Of a DNA stretch of 10,437 nt, positions 1 through 8,191 are shown piece by piece (positions within the stretch are counted from its first letter, which is position 1; each line of letters starts with the position of its first letter). The position numbers and the translations under genes are program-made. The notes beneath the pieces were generated by a model. The model did not search any database, was not told the DNA's origin, and saw only the letters and a program-made list of their open reading frames with translations. Origin of the DNA: Methanobacteriota archaeon (GTDB taxonomy: Archaea; Halobacteriota; Syntropharchaeia; DAOWMC01); NCBI GenBank assembly GCA_030643285.1, contig DAOWMC010000016.1, forward strand, positions 1 to 10,437. The letters run 5' to 3'.

Positions 1-2
1 AC

Positions 3-905
3 TCCCAGTTAACAGAGACCGCCTTTGATGCTGGCGTTGATTTTATTGGAGAAACACTCGGGAATTTAAATAGGTTTTTTCTCGACGAATCACGATCGTC
101 GGAACTTGGGCAGTTGGCCGGTCAAGAACTTGAATATCCAATACTGGGTAGGGTAAATCTTGCTTTTATATGGGGCACATTCATTCTCACGGGTATAGGA
201 GTTCTTACCATGCTCAAAAGATATAAGGAGATGATTATTCTACCTGACATAAAACTTAAAAAACCGGACTTCTTAAAAACAAAATTTGAAATTGAGTACC
301 CGGCAATGGTATTTGTATGCTCAGGATTACTGGTGGCTATGGTGGCACTTCCTTTTGTTTCGGTGGGATATGGCCTCCAAAGACTATATACCCTTGTTCT
401 GGTTCTCCTATCTGTTTGTTTCATCATTGGTGGGATAACATTGGCAGAGCATTCCAAGATAAAACCTTATCTGATCATTTTACTGATATTGATACCCTAT
501 TTCATGTTTATTACAGGTACGATATATCAGATATGTGGTGCCCCTGTTGAATATACTTTAAATTCGGGGGGGAAAGATTATGATAAGGAATATCTTCATG
601 ATCAGGAATGTTTTGCTTCAAGGTGGTTGAATGAACATGCAGAGGAAAACTCCCCAGTTAATGCCACCGATTATTATGGTGCAAGAAAGCTGATAAGTCA
701 GGGAAAAATTACAGTGGAGAGGGCCCCCTACTCCTATTTTTTTGATCACCTCGACATCAGGGGGTATCTCTATCTTAGTTATAATAACGTGGTTAATGGT
801 AAATTTGCAAAAAAAAGGATATCTTACAACATGAGCGAATATTCTGATACTTTTATTGATAAAAACAAAATATACAACAACGGCGGCTCTGAAATATGGA
901 ACTGA
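3..905 (+). CDS. DUF2206-like polytopic membrane protein, C-terminal part (5' end outside window)
   Basis: The frame is open from the left edge, with no stop before TGA at 903-905, so this is the last 300 residues of a longer protein and the TTG at 114 is not a start. Four hydrophobic segments are visible (roughly residues 51-71, 99-121, 128-148 and 154-178), followed by a soluble tail of about 120 residues ending in KNKIYNNGGSEIWN. The segment around LPFVSVGYGLQRLYTLVLVLL and the tail pattern (WLNEH, ATDYYGARKL, YLYLSYNNV, then a terminal NGGSEIW) match my recollection of archaeal DUF2206 membrane proteins, which occur in surface-glycan clusters and resemble multi-spanning glycosyltransferases in layout. 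The tail is probably on the outer face of the membrane. It overlaps the downstream glycosyltransferase by 10 bases, so the two are probably co-transcribed. The family call is from memory; a biochemical role is not established by the sequence. Confidence 0.7.
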   Translation, partial: SQLTETAFDAGVDFIGETLGNLNRFFLDESRSSELGQLAGQELEYPILGRVNLAFIWGTFILTGIGVLTMLKRYKEMIILPDIKLKKPDFLKTKFEIEYPAMVFVCSGLLVAMVALPFVSVGYGLQRLYTLVLVLLSVCFIIGGITLAEHSKIKPYLIILLILIPYFMFITGTIYQICGAPVEYTLNSGGKDYDKEYLHDQECFASRWLNEHAEENSPVNATDYYGARKLISQGKITVERAPYSYFFDHLDIRGYLYLSYNNVVNGKFAKKRISYNMSEYSDTFIDKNKIYNNGGSEIWN

Positions 906-2110
906 AAGTAAATATATGCATGCTAATCAGCAGAATTCAATACGATCCGAAAATGTGTATAGTACCACAAATCGGGATTGCAAGCTACATATCCAATTTT
1001 GGTCATGATGTAACCTGGATACTATCCTCCGAAGAGATAAAAGAAGTTCAAGAGACTGCTTTTGATGATGCCCGTGTTTTTGTCGTTCCATGCAAATACA
1101 GGGAAGGTCTTTTGAGGCCCATTACCAGAATATTATACGCTTTCAGAAGAATGAATTTTGTGTTTAATAATTTCAAGCAGGAAAAATATAACATGATATT
1201 TGTTAGAGATGAGGTGTTTGACGGCCTCCTGGCATTGTATCTCAAAAGAAGATATAAGATCCCATTTGTTTTTGAAATGTCAAATCCAATTGAACAGGAA
1301 TATGAAGTACTTAAGTTTTATTCAAAGCGTAACTATTTCTTGAATTTTATTATGGGTGTATATGCACATCTTGTCATATATACCCTTCAAAAGGCGGATT
1401 TGGTACTTCCGACAACCAGATGGATGGAAGATGATTTTGCAGAGAAAGGAATAAAAAGATCGAAAATGATGGCATATCCAAACGGAATAAATTTGAATAG
1501 ATTTATAAATGCAAATGGGGATGGGATAAGGCAAAAGTATGAATTGCAAAAATCAAAAGTGGTCATATATGTAGGGTCAATGGCAAGGATAAGACATTTG
1601 GATGTGTTGATTCATGCTTTTTCAAAAGTGAAAAAGGTCAAGGGGGATGCAAAGTTATTAATGGTTGGTGATGGATCAGACAGAGCAAATCTTGAAAAAC
1701 TTGCAGGTGAGCTTGGGATTGGGGGTGATGTAGTGTTTACCGGCCAGGTTAACTTTAATGAAACCCCAAATTTTATTGCTTTGGCTGATATTGGAATATC
1801 CCCTGTCCCACCATTGGATTTTTATAAACTCAGCTCACCGATAAAAAGTTTTGAATACATGACATTGGGCAAACCGGTTGTGGCAAATGAAGAAATACCT
1901 GAACAAAAAGAAGTTATTGAGGGAAGTGGTGGGGGTATCCTGGTAAAGTTTGAAGCCGAATCGTTCGCAGATGGCATAGTTGAATTGTTAGATAATCACG
2001 ATGGGGCAAAGGAGATGGGCAGAAAAGGGCGAGAGTGGGTGGTGAAGAATCGGTCTTATGAACGAATGTCGCAAAAATTAGAGAAAAGATATTTTGATTT
2101 ATTAAGGTAA
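896..2110 (+). CDS. Glycosyltransferase family 4 (GT-B fold) protein
   Basis: This 404-residue protein has the two-domain layout and length of GT4 enzymes, which transfer a sugar from a nucleotide donor to a lipid-linked or growing glycan at the cytoplasmic membrane face. The N-terminal acceptor half starts with the strand VNICMLISR. The C-terminal donor half starts near residue 222 (VVIYVGSMARIRHLDVLI) and holds LLMVGDGSD, VVFTGQVNF, the ISPVP strand and SSPIKSFEYMTLGKPVVAN. Glu320 in FEYM fits the second Glu of the EX7E donor motif; the first Glu position is Leu, as in many GT4 members of the 'SxPxKxFEYM' kind. There is no N-terminal signal. The chosen ATG lies 10 bases inside the upstream gene with no clear ribosome-binding site; ATG at 920 (Met9) is a possible alternative. 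The gap to the next gene is 4 bases. Donor and acceptor sugars cannot be told. Confidence 0.9.
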   Translation: MELKVNICMLISRIQYDPKMCIVPQIGIASYISNFGHDVTWILSSEEIKEVQETAFDDARVFVVPCKYREGLLRPITRILYAFRRMNFVFNNFKQEKYNMIFVRDEVFDGLLALYLKRRYKIPFVFEMSNPIEQEYEVLKFYSKRNYFLNFIMGVYAHLVIYTLQKADLVLPTTRWMEDDFAEKGIKRSKMMAYPNGINLNRFINANGDGIRQKYELQKSKVVIYVGSMARIRHLDVLIHAFSKVKKVKGDAKLLMVGDGSDRANLEKLAGELGIGGDVVFTGQVNFNETPNFIALADIGISPVPPLDFYKLSSPIKSFEYMTLGKPVVANEEIPEQKEVIEGSGGGILVKFEAESFADGIVELLDNHDGAKEMGRKGREWVVKNRSYERMSQKLEKRYFDLLR

Positions 2111-2114
2111 AAAA

Positions 2115-3935
2115 ATGCCCGGTATATCTGGTTATTATAGAAAAACAGATTGTGAGTTGGCCAATGAGATGCTATCTCTACTGACACATGGAGAAAAATG
2201 GTTTGATGGAAAACCGATAAATCATCCGCATGGGTTTCATGGAATTGTAGATTTCAAATCTCGTTTGGAAAACGATTACGCTTCTTTAAATGGTAAAAGT
2301 GCGGTGGTATATGGGGATATCTATTCTTTTAAGGGGCAAAAATTAAGCAAAAATATGGCCGAAGCGGTATTATCTCTTTATGAAAAACACGGTCTGAATT
2401 TTTTGGAGTATCTTAACGGATCTTTTGTCCTATCAATCTATGATGATGGGAGTCTTGTTATCGCCAATGACCGATTGGGTTCAAAGAACATGTTTTACAC
2501 AAAAAATTCGGATGGTATTTTGTACTCTTCGGAAGCTAAGGCTATTTTAGCAGAAAAGTCAATAAAATTGGAGTTGAATCCGGAAGCTATTTATGAATTT
2601 TTTACGTTTTCATTTCCGTTAGGTAACAAAACATTTTTTGAAGGAATGGAACTTCTTTCACCGGCAAGCGTTCTTATCTGTCAGCAGAACCGGATACAAG
2701 TAAAAAAATATTGGAACTTTAAATTCGAGAGAAAGAACAGGGGTAAAGATGTAAGTGATCTTTTCATAGATTTTGACACAATCATGGAAAAAGCTGTGGA
2801 GATGAGAATATCAGATAAAGAAAAAATTGGTATATTTCTGAGCGGGGGTGTGGATTCAAGATTAATTGCAGGATTTGCCAAAAGGATAGCAGATAGAAAA
2901 AATAAGGAATTAATAACCTTTACCTTTGGCACAAAAGATGGGTGGCAGGAAAAAATTGCAGGTCAAGTAGCCAGTGAATTAGGGATTGAAAATCGGTTTT
3001 ATGAGATTCCTGCGGACATGATTGCCAACTATGCCAAAGAAGTGATTTATAAAGGAGATGGGCATATGAGAATCAGAGATGCTCATTTCATATCATCATT
3101 GGATAAGGTAAGTTCTGAAGTGGATTCGGTTTTGGCCGGATATCACTGTGATACGATCTTTGGTACGCATTTAAATGAAGATATTCTAGATATACATTGC
3201 AAAGATGAGTTAGAAGAATATATATTCGACAGATACGAGGTCAAACCGGTTGCACAGCATCTTCCGGAAATATTTTCGGAAGACTTTAGAGATGGTTATG
3301 ATGGGGATGTAAAGGAAAACCTTGTTAATACCATAATGGAGGTTCCTTTTGATTCTTATGGTGATATCGCTCATTACTGGGACATACAACAGAGGGGTAG
3401 ACGATACATGCTTTTTATCCCCAATTATATCAGGTGGTACCTGGGTATTATGGACCCTTTTTTGGATAATAAAGTTGTAGAATTTGCCATTAATCTTCCC
3501 TTAGAACTTAAATATAATAAAAAATTTGTATATATGGCGTGTAAATCACTTTTTCCAGACTTGACGGATATACCTTTGGAAAGCACTGGCTCCCCTTTAA
3601 GTGCCACAGGACTATCCATAGTGGTTCGAAGAGGATGTCGATTTGCCCTGACAAAAGCCAAGGGTGGTGTGGAAAAAATCACATCCGGAAAGATTTTATT
3701 TAAACCTAAAGAGTATAGGGGGTATGAGTACTGGTTGAGGACAGGGTCAAGAACGTATGTTGAAGATGTTCTTTTGGGTTCTTTTAAAGATTCAACATCT
3801 ATCTTCGATCAAAAATATGTAGAAAATGTAGTACATAAACACATGAAAGGGAGAAATAACCATGATCAGCTTATATGCGATCTGATTAATTTTAAATTGA
3901 TCGATGATATGTTTCTTACCCGGTGTAATAAATGA
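2115..3935 (+). CDS. Asparagine synthetase-like ATP-dependent amide-forming protein lacking the glutaminase Cys
   Basis: This 606-residue protein has the AsnB layout: an N-terminal Ntn-type domain (about 1-200) and a C-terminal ATP-pyrophosphatase domain carrying the PP-loop SGGVDS at 243-248. True glutamine-dependent enzymes begin Met-Cys-Gly; this one begins Met-Pro-Gly-Ile, so the nucleophile is absent. Against E. coli AsnB recalled from memory, Arg49 is kept (Arg50), but the Asn-Gly-Glu segment reads Tyr66-Gly67-Asp68 and Asp98 aligns with Met81. The glutaminase is therefore very probably dead. In the synthetase domain the 'SGEGSDE' motif reads AGYHCDT (341-347), with Tyr343 where AsnB has Glu348. 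Members of this superfamily in surface-glycan loci are thought to amidate sugar acids; others (beta-lactam synthetase, lasso-peptide cyclase) close rings. Here the substrate is unknown. AAGGT six bases before the ATG is a plausible ribosome-binding site, and the gene sits between a GT4 and a pyruvyl transferase gene. Fold call is sure; function is open. Confidence 0.85.
   Translation: MPGISGYYRKTDCELANEMLSLLTHGEKWFDGKPINHPHGFHGIVDFKSRLENDYASLNGKSAVVYGDIYSFKGQKLSKNMAEAVLSLYEKHGLNFLEYLNGSFVLSIYDDGSLVIANDRLGSKNMFYTKNSDGILYSSEAKAILAEKSIKLELNPEAIYEFFTFSFPLGNKTFFEGMELLSPASVLICQQNRIQVKKYWNFKFERKNRGKDVSDLFIDFDTIMEKAVEMRISDKEKIGIFLSGGVDSRLIAGFAKRIADRKNKELITFTFGTKDGWQEKIAGQVASELGIENRFYEIPADMIANYAKEVIYKGDGHMRIRDAHFISSLDKVSSEVDSVLAGYHCDTIFGTHLNEDILDIHCKDELEEYIFDRYEVKPVAQHLPEIFSEDFRDGYDGDVKENLVNTIMEVPFDSYGDIAHYWDIQQRGRRYMLFIPNYIRWYLGIMDPFLDNKVVEFAINLPLELKYNKKFVYMACKSLFPDLTDIPLESTGSPLSATGLSIVVRRGCRFALTKAKGGVEKITSGKILFKPKEYRGYEYWLRTGSRTYVEDVLLGSFKDSTSIFDQKYVENVVHKHMKGRNNHDQLICDLINFKLIDDMFLTRCNK
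3922..3925 (+). promoter_or_regulatory. Ribosome-binding site of the pyruvyl transferase gene
   Basis: GGTG lies at the very end of the AsnB-like gene, six bases before the ATG at 3932. It matches part of the archaeal anti-Shine-Dalgarno complement (GGAGGTGAT) and supports this start at the ATGA overlap. Confidence 0.45.
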
Positions 3936-5230
3936 GTGGCGAAAATAGGGGAAAAAGAAAAGTGCTGATTATAGATGCCTATCACGACTCGGACAAGGGT
4001 GGTGTGGGTATTTTATGGGGGATGATCTATGCAATTAAAGATTCGTTAAAAAAACTTAAATTGGAGGGGGATGTAGAAATTGAGATCGTATATCGTTTCT
4101 CAGAAGATGATCCAAGATACAAAACAGCCCCAAGACACACTCAAAAAAAGTTTCCCGAATTGAAAATATACGGGAGTCCACAAAAGACAGACAGCTCAAA
4201 TGTAAAAACGCAGTTATTCAATCTATCTCACTCGTTTTTAATGCTCTGTTTTCCAGGCATGTTCTTAAATCCAACGATAGAAGCAATAAAAGATGCAGAT
4301 GTAGTTATTAGCAAAGGGGGACATTTCTATAGGTTGGCTCCAGGGTTTCTAAATATAATTGAAATGTATGAGCTGATCTATCCTCTACTTCTATGCGCCA
4401 GATTGAATAAAAAATATTTTATCGTTTCACATACAGTGGGCCCTCTTCATTATCCTGGTGTATGTCTGTTAAAATATGTATTTAATCGGGCAAAATTTGT
4501 TACTACAAGAGAAACCATATCGCAAAAAATACTTCAAAAAGTCGGTATAAAAAACGTGGAAGTAACGCCGGATACCGCATTCTATCTTCCCTCCGGTGAT
4601 AAAGAAAAGGTTGAGCCTCTATTGAAGAGATATGGATTGCAGTATAAAGAATATGCTGTAATCATCGCAAGATACTGGAATTTTCCCAACAATGAGACCG
4701 AGACCGAACCTGCTTTACTTTACCAAAATTACATTGATACACTGGCAAGGACAGCCGATTACCTTGTTCAAAATTATGTAAAAAAAGTAGCCCTTGTTGT
4801 GCATACGATGGGGCAACATGATGAATTTGAAGAGGATAACAGGCCCATTTCCGCCATATACGAAAAAGTTAAAAACAAGAGTAGTGCTATAACTATAAAC
4901 GAGGACCTGTCCCCTGACATGTTACTGGGGCTGTACCATTCGGCAAAAATTATGGTTGGGACACGATTACATGCAGTTATTTTTGCTACGGTCTCTGGTA
5001 CGCCATCTATTGCAATTGCATATGGACATAAGACGTATGGGATCACATCGATGATGAAATTGAAGGATAAGGTAATAGATATCAATAACATTCAATACAA
5101 CGATGTAACCAGATTGATTGATGAACTGATTGCTGATGAGATAGAATTCAGGAAAAATATTTTTGCTACTGTGAAAAACCTGAGGGAAAAAATTGAAGAA
5201 ACAGTTGAAAAAATAATGAGGGAATTATGA
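3932..5230 (+). CDS. Polysaccharide pyruvyl transferase family protein
   Basis: The 432-residue product resembles the CsaB/WcaK-type family, whose studied members transfer pyruvate from phosphoenolpyruvate to a sugar as a ketal and so add a negative charge to surface glycans. Visible family marks in order are: an N-terminal strand and loop KVLIIDAYHDSDKGGVGIL (10-28), DVVISKGGHFYR (123-134, usually a Gly-Gly-Gly loop), HTVGP (167-171), TTRETISQKIL (191-201), TPDTAFYLP (212-220), and the diagnostic C-terminal GTRLHAVIFATVSGTPSIAIAY (343-364). There is no signal peptide or membrane segment, so it is probably cytoplasmic. Its ATG overlaps the preceding stop as ATGA, and GGTG (3922-3925) stands six bases before it, which points to translational coupling. 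Some family members transfer other groups or have no proven activity, so pyruvyl transfer is inferred from family. Confidence 0.88.
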   Translation: MSGENRGKRKVLIIDAYHDSDKGGVGILWGMIYAIKDSLKKLKLEGDVEIEIVYRFSEDDPRYKTAPRHTQKKFPELKIYGSPQKTDSSNVKTQLFNLSHSFLMLCFPGMFLNPTIEAIKDADVVISKGGHFYRLAPGFLNIIEMYELIYPLLLCARLNKKYFIVSHTVGPLHYPGVCLLKYVFNRAKFVTTRETISQKILQKVGIKNVEVTPDTAFYLPSGDKEKVEPLLKRYGLQYKEYAVIIARYWNFPNNETETEPALLYQNYIDTLARTADYLVQNYVKKVALVVHTMGQHDEFEEDNRPISAIYEKVKNKSSAITINEDLSPDMLLGLYHSAKIMVGTRLHAVIFATVSGTPSIAIAYGHKTYGITSMMKLKDKVIDINNIQYNDVTRLIDELIADEIEFRKNIFATVKNLREKIEETVEKIMREL

Positions 5231-5253
5231 TTCGGATTTTGACCGATATAACA

Positions 5254-6597
5254 TCACTCAAAAACATTGACCTTTGAAACCACAGCCCTTAGTTTCCCTG
5301 ATTTGTCTTTTGTAATTTCATCTATAATTCTTGGTTCAACCTGGATGTTATCCCCAAAAATATCTTTAAACCTCGTCTCAATTTTGGGAATTATATCTTC
5401 TGAAAAATCATTTCCTTTTACCAATTCCACTGTAAATCTATCCACTCTTTCCTGAATTATCTTAAAATTTAACAACATGGATAAAAACGGATCCATAATG
5501 AGATTAACTGCAGTGGGTGATATAATTCTCCCATCCGGCAATTTTACAAAATCATCTGATCGACCCCATATATCTTTCATCAAAGGCAGTCCTCTACCAC
5601 ATGGACATTGTTCATCACTTGGGGTGGAAATATCTCCCACTTTGTATCTGATAAGTGGCATTGCATAAGAGTGCAAATTTGTAGCTACTACTTCTCCTTT
5701 TTCATTGGCAGAGATTTTTTGGTTATCTCTGATAAATTCCATTACAACCGTATCGACATCCATATGGTAACCTGCATGTTCACTACATTCCCATGCCATT
5801 CTCCCAGTCTCAATCGAACCATAGCCATCTATCGGATCTGTCCCGAATACTGAACTTATTACATTTCGGGATTCTTTATCTAAAACTTCCGAATAGGTGA
5901 ATATCAATCTTGGGTTGATACTGATACTTTTATCTTGTACTGCCATCGCTAAAAGCTTGATTGACATTGGGTAGCCTGATATAACCTCTGGCTTAGTTTT
6001 TTTTAGAATTGTCACCTGATTTTCAATATTCTCAAAAACGGAAACACCAGTTGTTTTAGGTGTTCCAAAGCTCCTTTCGAGGATCCCTTCAATGGTACTA
6101 TAATACCGACTTTTATTATTTTTTGGCATGGATACATTATGTGGGCCTGTAAGATCTAATCCTATATCTCCGCCACGTGTTCCATTCTCCCTCATTGTAC
6201 GAATATATGCTGATCTTCTGACGGATAAATCCTTTTTATTAAAAAAGATACTCAATGATGTACCGGTTGAGCCACTTGTTGTGAATTTACGGCAATTGTT
6301 TATGTCCACATTCCTTGCGATAATATCCGATCCGGCACACTTGACCTGAGATTTTGTAATAACCGGAAGCTTGGAAAGATCATCAACCGTCTTAAAATCA
6401 TCCGGTTTTACATTAAGTGAATCAAAAATTTTGTGATAAAACGGTACATTGTGATATGCATGTTTTATAATTGCTCTCAGTTTCTTTTTTTGTATCCTTT
6501 CTAATTCCGAACGTTTTAGCGATGTATTTCTTCTTAATGTATATATACTCTTATATAAACGCATATTATAGGTTAGAGCATCAACCATTTTTCCCAT
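5254..6597 (-). CDS. PaaK/CapK-type adenylate-forming protein (phenylacetate-CoA ligase family)
   Basis: The 447-residue protein (from ATG 6597) is an ANL-superfamily member of the PaaK/CapK branch. Such enzymes activate a carboxylic acid as an acyl-AMP; those in capsule or surface-glycan loci have mostly unknown acids. Visible marks are the N-terminal HAYHNVPFY segment, the ATP loop TSGSTG (107-112), YGSIETG followed by a conserved Trp-Glu-Cys and a Gly-Tyr-His (the usual 'YGxxE' region), the CPCGRGLP cysteine motif, and GRSDDFVKLPDGRIISP, the hinge before the small C-terminal domain. No membrane segment is seen. A longer start at 6618 (454 residues) is open, but GAGGTGGGGG lies just inside it and is better placed as the ribosome-binding site for 6597; Met at 6588 is a third option. 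The 5' end overlaps the flippase gene by 17 bases, and the 3' end faces the pyruvyl transferase gene across 23 bases. Substrate unknown. Confidence 0.88.
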   Translation of the reverse strand: MGKMVDALTYNMRLYKSIYTLRRNTSLKRSELERIQKKKLRAIIKHAYHNVPFYHKIFDSLNVKPDDFKTVDDLSKLPVITKSQVKCAGSDIIARNVDINNCRKFTTSGSTGTSLSIFFNKKDLSVRRSAYIRTMRENGTRGGDIGLDLTGPHNVSMPKNNKSRYYSTIEGILERSFGTPKTTGVSVFENIENQVTILKKTKPEVISGYPMSIKLLAMAVQDKSISINPRLIFTYSEVLDKESRNVISSVFGTDPIDGYGSIETGRMAWECSEHAGYHMDVDTVVMEFIRDNQKISANEKGEVVATNLHSYAMPLIRYKVGDISTPSDEQCPCGRGLPLMKDIWGRSDDFVKLPDGRIISPTAVNLIMDPFLSMLLNFKIIQERVDRFTVELVKGNDFSEDIIPKIETRFKDIFGDNIQVEPRIIDEITKDKSGKLRAVVSKVNVFE

Positions 6598-8053
6598 CTG
6601 AATTTTCCCCCACCTCATTCTTCGAATCAGGCATCTTTATAAGTTGCTTAAACAATTCAATATCTTCCGATGAAAGCCCCCTGGTCATATAGAGCATTAC
6701 AAAATATATCACCGATGAAGCGATGATTAGGGCCACAAGATTAATCTCATTGCAGAAATAGATAAAAATAGCCATCACAATAGAGGCAAGCATTGGAGAG
6801 ATGATTATCCTATGGAGTGGAAGACGATACAGGTATTTGGAAGCAAAATGAAAATACATGGCAAATAATACAACTCCGGTGATAATGGTGGCAATGGCGG
6901 CACCTGCATAACTAAAAAGGGGAATGAGAATCAGATTCAGGGCAACATTGATAAGGGCACCTAATCCTGTTGCAATGGCTATTTGATTCTGCTTATTAAT
7001 TGCAACAAGAGTGGTGGCTATTGCACCATATGTAAAACCCAAAAAAACATCCCACGATAATATCTGGAGGGCGATAATGGAATTTTCAAATGCCGGACCA
7101 TAAAACAGTAGAATAAATTTATCCGCCAGTAAACTTATACCCACTGAAAGTGGCAATCCTACAATTAAGAGATACTTAAAGGATTTCTCATAAGCAAACT
7201 TCAGCGAGTTTTCAGAGGATCTATAAAATTTTGAAGTTAACGGTAGAAGCGCTTGCCTGAACCACTGTGAAAAAGGTTTAAAGGCTAAAACCAATCCATA
7301 AGCGGCAGTATACCATCCAACCACCGCATCACCTTTCATCACCGAGAGCATCACAGCATCTATCCTTATATATATTAAAACAAAGATGGTCATAGCGCTG
7401 AGGGGGATAGCAGTCTTTAAGCTCTTTTTTAAGAACTCAAAATCAAATTCAATCTTGGGCTTTACAAATTTTTTTTCACAAATCAAAAAACCAAATAAAA
7501 ATTCGAATATACCTGAAATAATAAATATTAGTGCAAGTTCCATTATCCCATATCCTAAAAACAGAACCAATAGCCCTAAAGAAACTCTTATCAGGTCCGC
7601 AAGTATCGTGATGCCTGCCTCATACTCCATCTTTTCAAAGGCACGAAATGTTACCTTAAAAAGGCCTGAGATTGATCCGAGGAGTGTATAAATACCAAAG
7701 AGATATACAATATTTTTTGTTTCTGCAGGATAACCCATTAAGTTTATTGTTATTACAATTGAGATAAAGACGATGATGGATAATAATAAACGAATACACA
7801 GGATATTACTCAAATATTTTTTAGCTTGAGTTTTATCTCTTGCAACATCTCTAACCAGTAGCGTGTCATATCCCAACTCTGAAAAAATCGCAAAAATCGC
7901 AACAAAGGCAAGAGCAAACGTGTATTTTCCAAATGCAACATCTCCCAATTCACGGGCGATGAAAATGGATAATATAAGCCCAAAAATCGAAATAACAGAT
8001 TGTGCAATAAATAATGCTGCGGTGTTTTTTGCAATCCTCTGTACAGTATTCAT
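6581..8053 (-). CDS. Oligosaccharide flippase (MOP superfamily, Wzx-type)
   Basis: The 490-residue product is hydrophobic throughout, with about 12-14 membrane segments, the usual size and layout of polysaccharide flippases that move lipid-linked oligosaccharides across the cytoplasmic membrane. The N-terminus is typical of the family: an amphipathic start (RIAKNTAALFIAQ), then ARELGDVAFGKYTFALAF, FSELGYDTLLVRDVAR in the first loops, and a conserved central IRIDAVMLSVMKGDAVVGWY. It ends in a short polar tail (residues after about 465). ATG at 8053 is preceded by no clear ribosome-binding site, but it fits the family N-terminus. It is the first gene of the minus-strand pair; its stop lies inside the PaaK-like gene, so the two are probably translated together. 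With the GT4 and pyruvyl transferase genes close by, the likely cargo is a surface glycan or the N-glycan precursor; the actual cargo cannot be told. Confidence 0.92.
   Translation of the reverse strand: MNTVQRIAKNTAALFIAQSVISIFGLILSIFIARELGDVAFGKYTFALAFVAIFAIFSELGYDTLLVRDVARDKTQAKKYLSNILCIRLLLSIIVFISIVITINLMGYPAETKNIVYLFGIYTLLGSISGLFKVTFRAFEKMEYEAGITILADLIRVSLGLLVLFLGYGIMELALIFIISGIFEFLFGFLICEKKFVKPKIEFDFEFLKKSLKTAIPLSAMTIFVLIYIRIDAVMLSVMKGDAVVGWYTAAYGLVLAFKPFSQWFRQALLPLTSKFYRSSENSLKFAYEKSFKYLLIVGLPLSVGISLLADKFILLFYGPAFENSIIALQILSWDVFLGFTYGAIATTLVAINKQNQIAIATGLGALINVALNLILIPLFSYAGAAIATIITGVVLFAMYFHFASKYLYRLPLHRIIISPMLASIVMAIFIYFCNEINLVALIIASSVIYFVMLYMTRGLSSEDIELFKQLIKMPDSKNEVGENSDGKNG
6607..6616 (-). 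promoter_or_regulatory. Ribosome-binding site deciding the PaaK-like start
   Basis: On the minus strand GAGGTGGGGG occupies these bases, inside the 3' end of the flippase gene. The G-rich stretch ends nine bases before ATG 6597, whereas the ATG at 6618 has no comparable site before it. This favours the shorter product, though GAGGTG itself is 13 bases away, which is longer than ideal. Confidence 0.4.
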
Positions 8054-8191
8054 CTTATCTTAGCCAGTCTTAGTCCCACAGTGATATGATAGATTTATTC
8101 TATACCAGCTTTTCCCCCATCAAAAATTCCGCTGCCATCTATAGATATATCACTTTACTAAAAAACTTTCCCCTACCTTCACACAAAAGTA

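Noticed and set aside
565..573. G-run in the first gene as a frameshift or slippage site
   Set aside because: The reading frame is intact across it and the family-like tail follows in frame.
114..905. TTG at 114 as the start of the first gene
   Set aside because: The frame is open to the left edge and encodes plausible protein before this codon, so the gene is a 5'-truncated fragment.
896..6618. All six complete or 3'-complete genes end in TGA or TAA and none in TAG, hinting at pyrrolysine decoding
   Set aside because: Six stops are too few to mean anything, and no in-frame TAG inside a gene was seen.
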